Part shown: positions 10,402 to 25,621 of the stretch, piece after piece
How positions within the stretch are numbered: the first letter of the stretch is position 1
Layout of the letters: each line of letters begins with the position of its first letter
DNA from: Lonicera japonica
Lineage: Eukaryota; Streptophyta; Magnoliopsida; Dipsacales; Caprifoliaceae
DNA length: 64,000 nt
Reading direction: 5' to 3'
NCBI GenBank assembly: GCA_021464415.1
Contig: CM038468.1
Coordinates: 37,622,969 to 37,686,968, forward strand
Notes under the pieces: generated by a model
Told to the model about the DNA's origin: nothing
Seen by the model: only the letters and a program-made list of their open reading frames with translations
The model's database searches: none
Position numbers and translations under genes: made by a program

Positions 10402-13400
10402 AAAATTGAAATATTTTCCAAGAATTTAACCAACCCTCAAAGCCCACAAGAGAAACAATTTCCATGAACCAATTGGACCATTAGTACTTAAATAAGGTGT
10501 TCATTGAATTGTGGGATGACGGTGGAGCTAAATTTGGTAATGCTTTTGGATTGACAAATTTCCTTAAAAAGGGTATTTATCAACACATGTTGTGAGTACC
10601 TATGGAACTGTGTAAGTTAAATTCTACCCTCATTTTATCATTAAATTACAAAATGATACCCTGTATACCTCTGTACTTGAATTGACTAGCTACCAGTACT
10701 TCTAAAATAAATGTTCACTTACTTTCTCGTGTAAAAGTACTCTCTTTGCCAAAAGCATTTATTGTTCTCAACCGAACTGTATGACAAATTAAAAATAAAG
10801 TTTAGTCATGTGTTTAGATTAATTTTTATATTTTGGCATTTTGAATAAAAAATAAATATTTTGGCGAGTGAGACCAAAAAAATAAAAAATGATAAAAAAA
10901 ATATATATATTCATAAAAATAAGTATATGATAGAAAATATATCACCACATGTATCAACTTATCATGCATCGACTTATTTTTCATATTTTTATTATATGAG
11001 TTGTTTATTCTCACTTAAATTAGTTGGTGTTTTTTTATATCTTTTTCTATATTGCCAACAAACAAGAACTAAGCTTACAAATTATTATTATTATTATATA
11101 TGAAAGTAAGTTGTATTTAAGATTAATTTAATTTACTTATAAGTTAAAGATCTCTCCTTTATATTACTAATGTAGGATGTGAGTCGTTAAATAATATGAG
11201 AAAGATTAGGGGGAACGGTACGTATCAATTTTGTGAAACTTCTTGATATTTTACTATATAAGTTGATCTCGATTAGTTCTATTCTTGTTTTTTTCTCAAA
11301 TTCAATGTGTACAAGTATTTCGAAATATGATTTTAGGAAAAAAAAAAGATTGAAATGAAATATCACTACATTAATTCAAAATACGATACAAAAAAAGTTC
11401 ATTAAACTTGTGAAAAATCAAAATATTCCGCAAACGATCAAAATTTTGAAAAAAAATATTGTCTTACGGTACGTGACATCATATATTATAAAAGAAATGG
11501 AATAAATAATATTTAAAGATGTATAATTCAATGCCTATCTACATGTCTTTCTCAATATACTACAAAAGAATACCTAGTTGTCATGATTTTTCCAAAATTT
11601 AATATAAATTTTAGAAATGTATATACGTATATATAATTTTAGATGATTATTGCTTACAAATACATGCAAATAATTTGCTTAAAAATATGGATTAATTTAT
11701 TTTATTCACGTGGGGTTAGACTGAATTTTGCATTACCCTACAAATGCATAAAGCTAAAGGGAAAGCAACAAAGGGGCTACATGATGGATATGTCACAAAT
11801 CACAATATGTCTATGAAATTCATCTACCTTTGATTTTAAATTTTATGAAAAATAAATATAATTAAACAACAGCAAATTTCAATTACGAACCAATTTGTAT
11901 GGACTGTACTTTTTGTGACGGCTTTCCGTCTCTAAAACATTTGGAAAAATATTTTTAGCGATAAAAAACCGTCTCTAAAAAACCATCCGGTCCGTACTAA
12001 AAATACACTCTATGTGTATGATGTATCTATTATATATATGTTTATGCAGGTCTATGTATATGTGGTTGGCCAACACTAGGTATTTATTTTGGCCGTATAA
12101 TTGAATTTAATTACAATAAACAGTTATATTTATATAATAAAGATGATTGATTTTTGAATTCTATAAATATGTAAGGGGGTAAAAATTGGATGACGGAAAT
12201 CACAAAATAATTTTTTCAAAATAAATAGAAACCATAGCACAAATTAAGCATAGTAATTAATGAGGCAAGAATAATAATTTAATGGAAACATTGGAATCTC
12301 GAAAAATAAAGTATGTATGCGGCCGTACTAGAAAAAGAATGGGTGTAAGAAAATGAACATGCATGGCCTTTATCTTCTTTAATAAGAAATATCTATTTAT
12401 AATTTGACTTGGAACCCCAAAAATGAAAAGTTGTCATTATTATTAAAGTAATTATTTATATTGATAGAGTAATATACAATTTTAAAAGCATATGGTGCAA
12501 CTTCTTAAAACAATAAAAGAATATTGCTTTGGTAATATGCTAATTAAAAAATTACATAAAAACTATAACTCTATAATTTTGTAATTCTTTTGTTAAACTA
12601 CAAAAGTTGGTTCAGTGACTTGTCTACCACTAGGCGCCTGTTGGGGCGAATGGTTTGGAGATATCTTGAACTTGAACCCAGGTAAGTACAAAACTATTAT
12701 GGCGTACGGCACGCTCAAATCTGTAAACGAGAATTAGTCCTACATGCATCCATTGTGACATAGGAAACCAAAGAAAACTTTTGTTAGGAACGGAGCCATA
12801 AATTTTAAATTATATTGTTGGGGATTGATGGGGGGATAGTGTCCTTATAACTATAACAGAAAAAAAAAAACTTGTTAAGATATGAACCCTCTTATAAGAT
12901 GTGCTATAATTGGGGCGAGAATAGCCATGTTTAGTCTTAAGAAAAAGGAGCTTAAACCATAACAAATGTGTGATAAAATAACATTCTTGCACGCTCTAAT
13001 ACACCACACCACATGTGTAGTATGAATGATGAATCTAGTTTAGTATAGGTCAAGAAATGCTATCTCCACCAACAAAATATATAATAAAAACAAAAGATCA
13101 ATACGTAAAATTTAAAAACTGTTTATGACTTCTAAAACAAAATTAGAGAACACTTGGGAAAGTTGAAAAAAAGGGGCGACCTTCAAGATGTGTGTTTGTC
13201 GAAATTGCGTATACTAATTTTTACTCTAATTCTAATTTCAAATTTTAGAATTGGTTTGTTGAAGACACCAAAAGGTATTTGTGTATCATTTATATGAAAG
13301 AAAGAAAAAGTAATAAAAATAATATTCTTATTGACATTATTTACCAAAGAATTATACCAGATCTTTTAATTAAAGAATTATACATTTTAAATATATATAA

Positions 13401-13553
13401 TCTAAGAATATATTAAGTATGAATAACGGGTAGATAAAATTGATAAGTTTACCATTACTCAAAAAAAGTAAAAAAAAGTTAAGGAAGAGAGAGAATTGGT
13501 TGCTTTAATTTACTATGTATGGACATTATCCTAATTAATGAGTTGCATATATA
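10402..13553. other. AT-rich intergenic region, no gene recognised
   Basis: No coding sequence is supported. At 11910-12000 there is a short inverted motif pair (GACGGCTTTCCGTCTCTAAA and TTTTTAGCGATAAAAAACCGTC) like those in plant CACTA-type or foldback repeats. A weak internal-promoter-like stretch (GAACTTGAACCCAGG) lies near 12670. Otherwise it is low-complexity A/T sequence. Confidence 0.5.
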
Positions 13554-13702
13554 GGGAAAATTTCAAGTAAGGATCAGACCTTACGGATTGGTCCTTTTTA
13601 CGACGCTTTTGCGTCATAAAAACACACCCCAAGTGTTTTTACGACACAAAAGTGTCGTAAAAAGTCCCAATCCGTAAGGTCTGGATCTTACTAGAAATAC
13701 TC
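13554..13702. mobile_element. foldback MITE, about 149 bp
   Basis: Nearly the whole element is a palindrome. The left arm runs ATTTCAAGTAAGGATCAGAC then CTTACGGATTGG and TTTTTACGAC; the right arm is its reverse complement with few mismatches. Short arms (TTTTACGAC/GTCGTAAAA) continue towards the centre. TA dinucleotides flank both proposed ends (13552-13553, 13703-13704), but the termini are not certain. RNA from it would form a long hairpin. No coding capacity. Confidence 0.72.
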
Positions 13703-13704
13703 TA

Positions 13705-15616
13705 TACATATATATATATATAGATCTATAAGTTTTTACACAGTATTTTACTATTTAAAACTTAACACACTTTCGGAGAATTGTTTTCAAAATGAATTTT
13801 ATATTAGTGAATGCTTACTAAAGGATCGAACTCAGTTATTGGTTTGCAGCTATTTTCATGCTCAAGTACAACTGTAACCTGTTAAAGATATTAATTGAAA
13901 ATTTAATAGTTTTACCGTATTTATCGGATAATTAATTATATTGAGTGCATTAATAAATTAAATATTTTAAAAATGTGCAACTCACCAATAGATATAATAT
14001 TAAAATTTGATAATGAAGTCAGTAAATGTAACAATATTGCCAACCTCATTAAATAATGGATAACAAAGTTGGCATATCAGGTATTCAGGTGGCTCAAAGT
14101 AAAAATTTTACCTACTTTGCTAGACGTTTTTAAATTAAGGTCGTGTTTAGAATATCTTCAATCGTATTGTATATTTAATTTTTGTAAATTTTACGTGTTA
14201 AAGTAGTTTTTGCACAAATATAATATACAATTCTATTAGTTCTTTCACAGCATTTTAAAATATTGTGTAAATATAAAATTCCCAATTAATTAAATAGGCA
14301 CAAGTGGCACAAAATCCGTTCCCTCACTTTCTCTATCAATTGAGTATTTGAGTGAGAGATTTGCTCTCTTCTTTAATTGGGAGGTGAAGGAAAAATAACA
14401 CACCAGTAATTAACATGGTTTTGTAAAGTGCGACTTGAGAGTGTAGTTTACGTATTTTTTTAACATAAATCTACATGTTCAAGTTTTTTAAATGATCGTT
14501 AGAGACTAAATTTTTTACAAAACATATAAATATTACAAAAATCAAAAATATAGAAAACAGCTAGAGTAATTTCTCTTGACAGATTAATTTAAATTAATAT
14601 ATATTACATGCAAAAAAAATAAGTTAATGGAATTGTTTTGATTGAAAGATAAAAGAGAAACTTATTAGAGTGGTCATTACGATTATTCGTACAAGCTATT
14701 TTTCATTTAATTTATCCAAAAAAGCAACTAGTTTTTATTTTATTTTATTTTTTTTATACAAAACTATAATTTCACAATAATATATATATATATATTATTA
14801 CAAGTTATGAATTCACAATCCCATAACGGGTGAACAGAATCAAAAGTTTTAAACTTTCTTGGTATGGAGACTAGAAGAACAGACAACTACAAAAGACATT
14901 AGCATTTTTCATTTAAGTTGATGGAGTAAACTATATTTATATAGAACAATCAATGCTTTACTAAATTTTGGGGTTGTTTTAATTGGAAATGGTGTAATGG
15001 ATTGATGCCTGAGAAATGAAAAGAGTCCCTTTTCATTTTCTTTAACTTCTGAACAACCATGTGGGGTTGTTGGTATGTCCATTAATTCCTATTCTTGGAA
15101 CTGAAATAGTGCCATCATTTAATTTTATTTACACATGCTACAAACATGCAAATTGCAAAGTTTACTTGCTTGTTGAAATGTGATTAAGAGTTTGTTGCAG
15201 TGGCAAAGCATGTGATTTTATTTTGAGCGAGTAGATCAGATTAGCGATAATTAAGACATTCACATAGGTTTAAATTTAAGAAATTCGAGTTGGAATCTCA
15301 CCCAGGTGGAAAGGACTTATTTATTATGTGTAATGAAAGAAAAAATTTTAGACCTTCTTTTGAGACAAGTGGCAAGTTTTTATATGGTACATTTATTCCT
15401 AATAATTCCATCTATTAAGCACAACAGAAAATGTGGTTATATTTAGATAGTGATAACATGTTCTTTATTCTTAATGTTGTGGCTTCAAATACTAGTGTAG
15501 CACAATTTTTCTTTTAAAGCATGAATATAACTTCTTAATTATTAAATTATTCGTCTCCCTTAATTCATTTTTGATGGGGTTGAGAAAGCTAGTAACGTTT
15601 CTCCAAGGATCTTCGA
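13705..15616. other. AT-rich intergenic region, no gene recognised
   Basis: Low-complexity DNA. A short frame on the minus strand (15492-15722) runs into the hAT MITE and is not a gene. No repeat with definable ends was seen apart from an (AT)n run near 14780-14800. Confidence 0.5.
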
Positions 15617-15624
15617 ATGTTAGG

Positions 15625-16331
15625 TAGAGCTGGCAATATTTGGCACGACACGCTAACTCGACACGAAAGTAGTAGATTTGGGTCAAGCATAAATGGGTTC
15701 GAGTTAATTTCGGGTCAGACACGCTTAACCCGCAAACTAAACGGGTCGTGTTCGGGTTAACCGACTAACTTGAAATTGACCCGCAATTAACACGATTATT
15801 ATTTTTATTTTCTTTTGCAGCTACATATATATATATATATATATATTATTTTTCCATCTTGCTTGAACAATTTTATTCTTATTTTGAGTATTGATATAGA
15901 TGATAGTTATTATGTTTTTAATGATGGATAAAGTACTAATTTTTTATGTTTATGCTTCGGTGATGGAATGTTATATGTTTTGACTTTAGATTATTAATAC
16001 TAAATTTTGGTATTGGGTGATACTTATTATTACTTATTAAAAATTTAAAACTATTATAAAACAAGTTAATTTTTTTCACATGAGACTTAATTGTCATTAT
16101 AATCTTAAAAGGTTAATCGTGTTGTGTCGAGTTGCAGATTTAACACAACCTATTTATTAAACGGGTTAGTCAGGTCATGTTGTGTAACCTGTAAAATAAA
16201 TAAGTCGTGTTCGAGTTAATATAAATGACACGATTAGTTAAACGGGTTGTGTTCGGGTTGACACTAATACTGTAATACTTATGTGTTGACACGACCCGAA
16301 CACGACACGCGAACTCGAATTGTCAGCCCTA
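15625..16331. mobile_element. hAT MITE, 707 bp, with perfect 8-bp TSD
   Basis: The ends are TAGAGCTGGCAAT and ATTGTCAGCCCTA, inverted repeats with two mismatches, and the flanks are the perfect duplication ATGTTAGG (15617-15624 and 16332-16339). The subterminal regions carry many GTGTTCGGGTT/GACCCG-type motifs in both orientations, the kind of array bound by hAT transposases. The centre has an (AT)n run at about 15820-15846. There is no transposase, so it is non-autonomous. Confidence 0.9.
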
Positions 16332-16339
16332 ATGTTAGG

Positions 16340-17709
16340 CTCGCTGCTCACATTTTATTGTCAAGTAATATACAATTTTAGAATTAATACGTACAATGTC
16401 ACCAAAAAGTACCATACTCCACCAAAGGGATAGTTACTTTAATTAGTAATATTAAATATTTCTTTATTGTATATTAGAGAATAATTATTAGATATTGACT
16501 ACGCTTTTAAGATTAAAAAGTACTTTTGCACTATCCAGTGAGTCCTCAGCTTTAGAAAAATAAAAAGTTACAAATTTTTGTCTTAATTTAACTCACCCGG
16601 TGTAAAAATTCTGGTTTCACTCTTGACTTAACATATAATATAAATAAATAAATAAACTATTTGAAAATTAGTTTGGACATAACTAATAAATAATAATTAT
16701 CTTATGATAAGAAGATTCTTCCCAAAAGCCATGGCCATGCAAAGTCAACGAGGAAAAGGGTAATTCGAGGGAAATATTTTCCAATGTATTTTTGCTCTTT
16801 CTCTTAGAAATTAGATCTACAAAAACTCATCTTTATTTTTGCGATACATAAGCGATAATTTCATAGCACAACTTAGTTAATACAATACAACTTTCTTCAT
16901 ACTATAAAAGTTATAACTATTACAGTAAGGGTGGACATACAACCACCACAGTAAGGGTGGACCAACAAACAATTTAACAACCACGTCCATATAAATTGAA
17001 CCCAAGACCTAAGAGAATGAAATCTTTTCCAACTTTAATTCCATTTACCTCTCATTTTACGTAATCCTTTGAGATATTCTATGTGGCAGAAATTTTAAAT
17101 GATTGCGGAAAAAGGGAGGTAACTCTAATTTCAGCATCAAAATCATGGGCAAATTACAAAGTTCAAAATGCTTTTCCTTTTATGTTCTCTCATCTCACCT
17201 CTTGTTAACTGTGAAGTGTAATGCTATTCTTATCAGTTTCATCAATCCGTCTATTTGTACCGAATGTATTGATGGGTTGTATATCTTTGGAATGCACTAG
17301 ATATGATTATCCATTAAGATTATCTGAACATATTCGTGGTTTTGGATTCTGGTCTGCACACATTGAGGCTTATTGTTTGAATATTTTTATTCTTCATCTA
17401 AAATGTTGGCTGATCACGGATGAAAGCAGATGAAAACTCTAGCTGTAGCTATAACTGTTGTATACAATAGTCGTAATCTGCGTATTTGCGATTGTAATCG
17501 GCCTTGCGTTCCGACAATGAATCCATGCCATTGGTTAAAGAATTGATGATTATTGATTAAGCAGTTCTTCCTATTCTAATGCTATTTTAAGCATGTTCTG
17601 AGTTCTACAAGAACTAGTGTGTATATTTGGTTCAAATGCAATTGTAATACCAATTTTGTAATGCTTTTGTTTTTTGGACAAATGGCATTTGATAATTCTC
17701 TTCGAATAT
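16340..17709. other. intergenic region, no gene recognised
   Basis: Two short overlapping plus-strand frames (17103-17300, 17221-17433) have no recognisable motif and are not supported. A small direct repeat of ACAGTAAGGGTGGAC occurs near 16923-16962. Confidence 0.45.
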
Positions 17710-17884
17710 TACTCCCTCCACCCCAAATTTGGAGTCCCTATTTGATATCCACACTTTTCTAAGATATGCTCATGTCAACACAATGAATAGTTAATATTAA
17801 AACTTAATTTAGTATGCTGAAATTTCATGCATTAATTATGTTGTAGAAAAGAGATTGGAGTCTTAGTTTGGGACTGAGGGTGTA
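17710..17884. mobile_element. Stowaway-like MITE, degenerate
   Basis: The left end TACTCCCTCCACCCC and the reverse complement of the right end TACACCCTCAGTCCC match the Stowaway (Tc1/mariner) terminus, with TA at both borders. Internal arms TTTGGAGTC and GGAGTCTTAGTTT also pair. About 175 bp, non-coding. Confidence 0.7.
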
Positions 17885-18004
17885 TATTCTAATGAGCAAA
17901 CACAACATAGTAGCACGCCATTTGGAAGCTTTGCTAGATTAGAAGAAATTCAATACAATAAAAGTTACCGCGAATAAATGTGTAGAGGGATAACGCACGA
18001 AAAA

Positions 18005-18215
18005 TTATCTCCCTTTCTCTTTTGACTTCAACTTTTGGTCTTTGTCATGATGTATCCCACACCCGAATTGGGATGGGACTAATCCCCACTTAAAAAAAGT
18101 GCCACAAGTGCTTCTAGCAGGAATCGAACTCCTGTATCTGGGACTCACATGAATGAGAAAATCCCAAGACCAAGAAAAAGACATTCCAGTAAACCCATTC
18201 ATTGGCTAAGCTATA
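18005..18215 (-). mobile_element. possible tRNA-derived SINE
   Basis: On the minus strand there is an A-box-like TAGCTTAGCCAATG (about 18213-18200) and, about 75 bases later, a B-box-like GAGTTCGATTCC (about 18131-18120), then a GC-richer body containing GGGGATTAGTCCC. This is the layout of a Pol III-derived SINE, but the A-to-B spacing is long, and no clear 3' tail or target duplication was found. Confidence 0.35.
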
Positions 18216-18646
18216 CTCATCATATCCAGTTTTAAGGGCTCCATTTTCCAGTCCATGATCAGCAAATCTCCTTGCTAAAGACATGATGCTATCCGGAATG
18301 AGACATACAACTATGTAACGTATCCAGCGAGCTCTCTTGTTAAAGAGTGACAAACGTATGATAATATGCGAGCACATACTCGGAGTTAAAGAATTGGAAT
18401 ACGAATCAGAGAAAACCTCGACCAAATCTTTAACTCATATGAATTGGTTCCAATTCTAAAGCATGGAATCGGAGTTCCCAAACACACCCTTCAAATGATC
18501 AAATTTAACGCATTATATCCACCAACCCAATGGCCAAAAAGTTATTATATTACTCTGCACAAAGCCACTCCTAATATTATTTCTCATTTCTCCAACTCAA
18601 TTCTACGAAATCCACAGCCCTTTCTCACTACTATTTCTCATTTCTC

Positions 18647-20452
18647 CTACTCAATTCTACTAAATCCATAGCTCTTTCTCACTCCTATTTCTTTCATCTC
18701 TCTCCTTATTTCTTCCACACCATACCATTCACCAGATTCAGCATAAACCATACTCAACAAAGTTCGATTAGCACCACTCTCGGGTTCTGCCTCAATAAGT
18801 TTCCGTGCCAACATTTTCGCAACCCCCATTCTTCCATGAATCTTACAAGCCGAAACCAAAGAGCCCCAAATTATCGGGCTTGGTTTCATAGGCATTGATG
18901 TCACCACCCCATAAGCATCCTCGAGCCTCCCGGCCCGGCCAAGAAGATCAATATAACAAGCATAATGCTCTATAGCTAGCGATATTTTATCATCTCTCAT
19001 TGCTCTATGAAAATGCTTTTGTCCCTCCTCGGCAAGGCCAGCGTGGTTACAAGCTGATAAAACAGCAAGATATGTGATTGAGTCTGCCTCTATTCCTTCA
19101 TCCTGCATTCTGTAGAAGAATTCTACAGCTTCCTCACAGCGACCATGAATCCCAAATGCACTAATAAGCGTGCTCCACGAGATAGAATCCTTCGTAGGCA
19201 TTTCTTGAAAAACTTGATATGAATCCATGAGATAGCCACACTTTGAGTACATGTTTATAAGGGAGTTTCCAATAGGCAATTCTGAATCCAAACCGGATTT
19301 GAAAACGTAGCAATGGATGGTACACCCATGGCTAATTGATGAAAGGTTGGTACAAGTAGAAATGAGTTCCAATAGAGTAATAGAGTTCGGCAAAAATCCC
19401 TCTTTCCGCATTTGATTAAGAAGGCTTACCGATTCATCTGTGGTATCACAACTTCCAATTATTGAACTCCACATTACTACGTCTTTCTTTTTTGATCTCT
19501 CGAAAATAAGTTTGGCATAATGCAGGGCTTCTCCGCGTTTACAGTACATGTGTATGAGAGCTGAAGAAAACCGAATATCTGAATCAAACCCATGCCTAAA
19601 AGCATACCCATGAATCTCTTTACCATGCTTGATTGAACAGATCTCATCACAAGCCGGTAAAATTGCAAGCGATGTTACTCTGTTGGGCTTTATTCCTTCA
19701 ACCTGCATTTCCCGAAAGAAATCAATCGCCATCTTATAATCGTGATCAGCAACAAATCCCGAGACCATCGCGGTCCAACAAACCTCATTTTTCACATCCA
19801 TTCGATCAAAAACCCAAAAAGCCATTACTGAATCGCTACACATCCAATAAAAATCAATTAAAGCAGTTGATAGGAACACTGAATTATCTTCAATCCTTTC
19901 ATCTACAATAACTAGAGCATGAATTGTTCTTCCTAGTCTCAATTGCCCGGTCTGGATGCATATCGAAATAACACTAGCTGTCAACTCAGGCTTTGGTACA
20001 AACCCACATAAATACATTTCCCTAAACATTTTCAATGATTTGAAAAAACATCCATTTTGAGAATAGGAATTTATGAGCGAGTTCCATGAGATGGTGTCTC
20101 TATTGGGCATTTCATCAAACACCTTACGTGCACATTCAGGGTCATAACACTTCGCATACATTGATATAAGAGAATTGGATACGGCAGATTCCGAATCTGA
20201 CCCATTTTTTTGGGCATTGCAGTGAAGCTGAAGACCCAAAAAGTGATGAGTTTGATCATTAGAACAGGCTTTGATTAATGAAGGAAGAATAAAGGTGGAA
20301 CTTACTGAACGGAAATGGAGGTGGTCTTTGTAGAGTTTAAGGGCTTGATCATATAAACCTTCCAAGACCAGATCTTTGACTTTAGCGCTGACCTCTGACA
20401 CTGATTTTGAGGGACCCGAAATTGCGGTCAACCATCGGATCGGCTGATGCAT
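18647..20452 (-). CDS. PLS-class pentatricopeptide repeat protein, E subgroup
   Basis: An intronless 601-residue protein from the chosen Met. Organellar RNA-binding PPR proteins of this class act in RNA editing or processing in mitochondria or plastids; the target is unknown. Tandem PLS motifs fill most of the protein, with typical pieces TISWNSLINSYSQNG, VCWTAMVSGF, SISWSTLISAFGIHG and TYLAVLSACNHAGLAEEG. It ends with an E domain (IIWGSLVSACKIHG, then ESGEW, and RKSYGFSRIE as the last residues) and no DYW domain. The open frame extends 36 codons further upstream (to 20560), but that part is AT-rich and unlike a PPR N-terminus, so the Met at 20452 (MHQPIRW) is preferred. The architecture resembles Arabidopsis At4g31070, a comparison from memory only. 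Confidence 0.9.
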   Translation of the reverse strand: MHQPIRWLTAISGPSKSVSEVSAKVKDLVLEGLYDQALKLYKDHLHFRSVSSTFILPSLIKACSNDQTHHFLGLQLHCNAQKNGSDSESAVSNSLISMYAKCYDPECARKVFDEMPNRDTISWNSLINSYSQNGCFFKSLKMFREMYLCGFVPKPELTASVISICIQTGQLRLGRTIHALVIVDERIEDNSVFLSTALIDFYWMCSDSVMAFWVFDRMDVKNEVCWTAMVSGFVADHDYKMAIDFFREMQVEGIKPNRVTSLAILPACDEICSIKHGKEIHGYAFRHGFDSDIRFSSALIHMYCKRGEALHYAKLIFERSKKKDVVMWSSIIGSCDTTDESVSLLNQMRKEGFLPNSITLLELISTCTNLSSISHGCTIHCYVFKSGLDSELPIGNSLINMYSKCGYLMDSYQVFQEMPTKDSISWSTLISAFGIHGRCEEAVEFFYRMQDEGIEADSITYLAVLSACNHAGLAEEGQKHFHRAMRDDKISLAIEHYACYIDLLGRAGRLEDAYGVVTSMPMKPSPIIWGSLVSACKIHGRMGVAKMLARKLIEAEPESGANRTLLSMVYAESGEWYGVEEIRREMKEIGVRKSYGFSRIE

Positions 20453-20844
20453 TTCCTTATGGTCGTTAAAATATTTCCGCTGGTAGATGTGACTATTTAA
20501 AATTATAATTAGTTTGTTAATAGTGTTACGAACAAAAATGTCATACTTAATTTTGTACAAACTAATATAGTATTACTCTAATGAACAGGTGAAACCACGT
20601 ATTTATGTTGTTTTGTGGAATTAATGATCAATCCCCCATTTTTCACCTTATTTATAGAAAAATTTAGGCATAAAACGTATGGGTTTGTTTGGGTTGGGGA
20701 TGGAGAAGGAAGATGAGACAGATTAGGTACTACAATGGATTTTTTAACTTGCGTTTTTTTTTTCCTTGGTTTTTAGCTAAAACCAAAATATTAGCATTAC
20801 TTAGATAAACCATCATCAATGTTCGACGAAGCATAATTTGCAAC

Positions 20845-21046
20845 CTGCAGCACCTAGTACAGATACGAAGGTGTGTTTTAGAGGAAAGAAAATATGGCGT
20901 AAATAAAATTAATCCTTCTTAATCTTGTCTAGATGTTCAACCACATTAACTCGAGCTGCAGCACCAAGACTATTACATGTACGAGGGTGTGTTTTAGATG
21001 GAAGGAAATTGGGTGTAAATAAAATTAATCTTTCTTAATCTTGTCT
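20845..21046. repeat. imperfect tandem duplication, period 111 bp
   Basis: Copies at 20845-20933 and 20956-21046 share CTGCAGCACC, GTGTGTTTTAGA and AATAAAATTAATC in order. It lies between the PPR start and the end of eL6. No function is evident. Confidence 0.7.
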
Positions 21047-21433
21047 CAACTCAAAGTCGGTTTACGACCGAGGACACTAGCAGCACCAATCTTTTTACAT
21101 ATCAAATGAAAATTGGTGCAAGTTGTCAACTTTTGGGGAGAACTTGAATCACAAACGCCATGAATGTGTACGGAATGACAAACATGCCTCGAGTCCCAAT
21201 TTTGACCCTCACTGACAGGTTATAACAATTGGCATAAGAAAACATGGACCAGAATCTAATGTTATCAAACTATAAAAACTTGAAGAAAAATTTAGATGTT
21301 CAACACCCCAATAAAATAAGAATATATGGAAAAAAACACAACTGCTAAAGACCATGTTCAAAAACTTAACACCACAAACTCAGAAAAGGGTTTACAAAAG
21401 AAAGAGATCTAATAATCTTCCAAAATGCAGACT

Positions 21434-24179
<2,746 letters not shown>

Positions 24180-24287
24180 TGATGATGAATATCCTCTCTC
24201 TTCTCTCTCAGTGAAATGAATGAGGGTTTTTCAGCGACCACAAGAGGGAGGGGAGTGATTGAGTATTGGTGTTGTATATGGAAAACA

Positions 24288-24359
24288 AAACCCTAATTTC
24301 GAGTAGTTGGGCTTTGGTGTTGTATTTGTGCGGCCCGTGGAGTTCTTGGACAAAGCCCA
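24288..24359 (-). promoter_or_regulatory. telo-box and site II motifs upstream of eL6
   Basis: About 110-180 bases upstream of the eL6 start codon are a telo-box AAACCCTAA (24288-24296), a TGGGCT (24308-24313) and an AGCCCA (24354-24359). Telo-boxes with TGGGCY site II elements are the usual arrangement in plant ribosomal-protein promoters, where TCP-type factors act. Position and pairing support a promoter role; transcription start is not visible. Confidence 0.65.
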
Positions 24360-24379
24360 CTCTAAGGGTTTCTAACCTT

Positions 24380-25621
24380 TTTTCGTTTTCTAACTTCGTA
24401 ATTACGAGGTGTGAGTCCAATGTTGCAATCTGCGTTTTAAATGAGCAAATTATTCTTAAATTATAGATGTTCAATTTTCCCTGAAAGCATTCGAAGCGAG
24501 TTTTCATGAAATAAAGCACTGCGATAAGGCCGCATACCCAAGGCATAAGAGATTCTCAACATATCGTAAGATTCTCGTTCTTGGAGAAGGATAGTAGTTA
24601 AGTAGTTGAGCCCGATTCTCCTGCTTGGTTTACTTTTCAGTCAATTTTTCCAAGAAAATGTTATCCCAATCCGAATGCGGACATACCTCGTTGAATTTTT
24701 TTTTAAAACAAAGTATCTTTTAATATTTTCATAATTACGATGATTTTTGTTTTAATATACTAAACCACTTGTGCACGTAATTTAATTTAAGAAAAAGAGC
24801 TAAGAAAAGTGACAGAAGGTTTGATTAATTATAGCTCGCAAAGTAAATTATTAATTTTATAGTATGACACAATTTTAAATGCAGTTGAAATGGGTCTTAT
24901 CGTTATAACGTAATATAAATTACAAAGTCATGTTAAATTTTCATTTTTCTGAGAGGTCCGAAGGATAAAATGGAAAAGATGTACTATTTTAATTAGAAGG
25001 CCAAAACGTTGGAATTTTGAAAATCTCATGTCAAATTGCATTGACGTGCTCTTAAGGTATAGAAAAAATTTCGTGTTTCTATTTAATTTTAAAAATGGGA
25101 TGTACATGGTTTTAGCCGCTTAATGCTGAATTTTTTAATTACAAATGAACGTCTGACAAATGTGTTTTATATTATTCTATTATAAATAAAAAAAGAATGG
25201 CATTTATAATTTTTTCCCTTCTTATTATGATATAGATTTCCATGCACACATAATGCATGTATTATTCGAATATGGAAAATTCTACTTATACCACTAATTT
25301 AACTTAAAACCACCCAAAGTTAAAAAAGTACAAAAATAAGCTAACTTACACCACATTTTTCTTGTGGTAAAAGTAAGATAAAATTAAAGAAGATGTGTGG
25401 TATTTTAAGTAAAAATATAATTTTTAAATTGTGCTAAAATTAAGAATTGTTTGTGGTGGTAAGAAAATGTAATGTAAAGAAAAAAAAACCAAATCAAACT
25501 CTACTACCACACTCTTCCCACGTAAATAGTTGGCTTGAAACTTTCTTCCAAGGAATCAACAGATTTACAATGTAAGTGAATGTTCATTGATAATTATTGG
25601 TTGTTTATCATTATATATCTA
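24380..25621. other. AT-rich intergenic region, no gene recognised
   Basis: No coding sequence. A stretch at about 25277-25340 (GAAAATTCTACTTATACCAC) has an inverted relative at about 36060-36240 (GTGGTGTAAGTAGAATTTCC), suggesting scattered copies of one repeat family. Confidence 0.45.

Noticed and set aside
10247..10429. Plus-strand frame over the CLE gene
   Set aside because: No motif; it mirrors the CLE-like gene, which has a signal peptide and CLE box.
18114..18425. Minus-strand 103-codon frame
   Set aside because: No family resemblance, and it overlaps the SINE-like sequence.
20453..20560. Upstream in-frame start for the PPR gene
   Set aside because: The extra 36 residues are AT-driven and unlike a PPR N-terminus; the Met at 20452 fits better.
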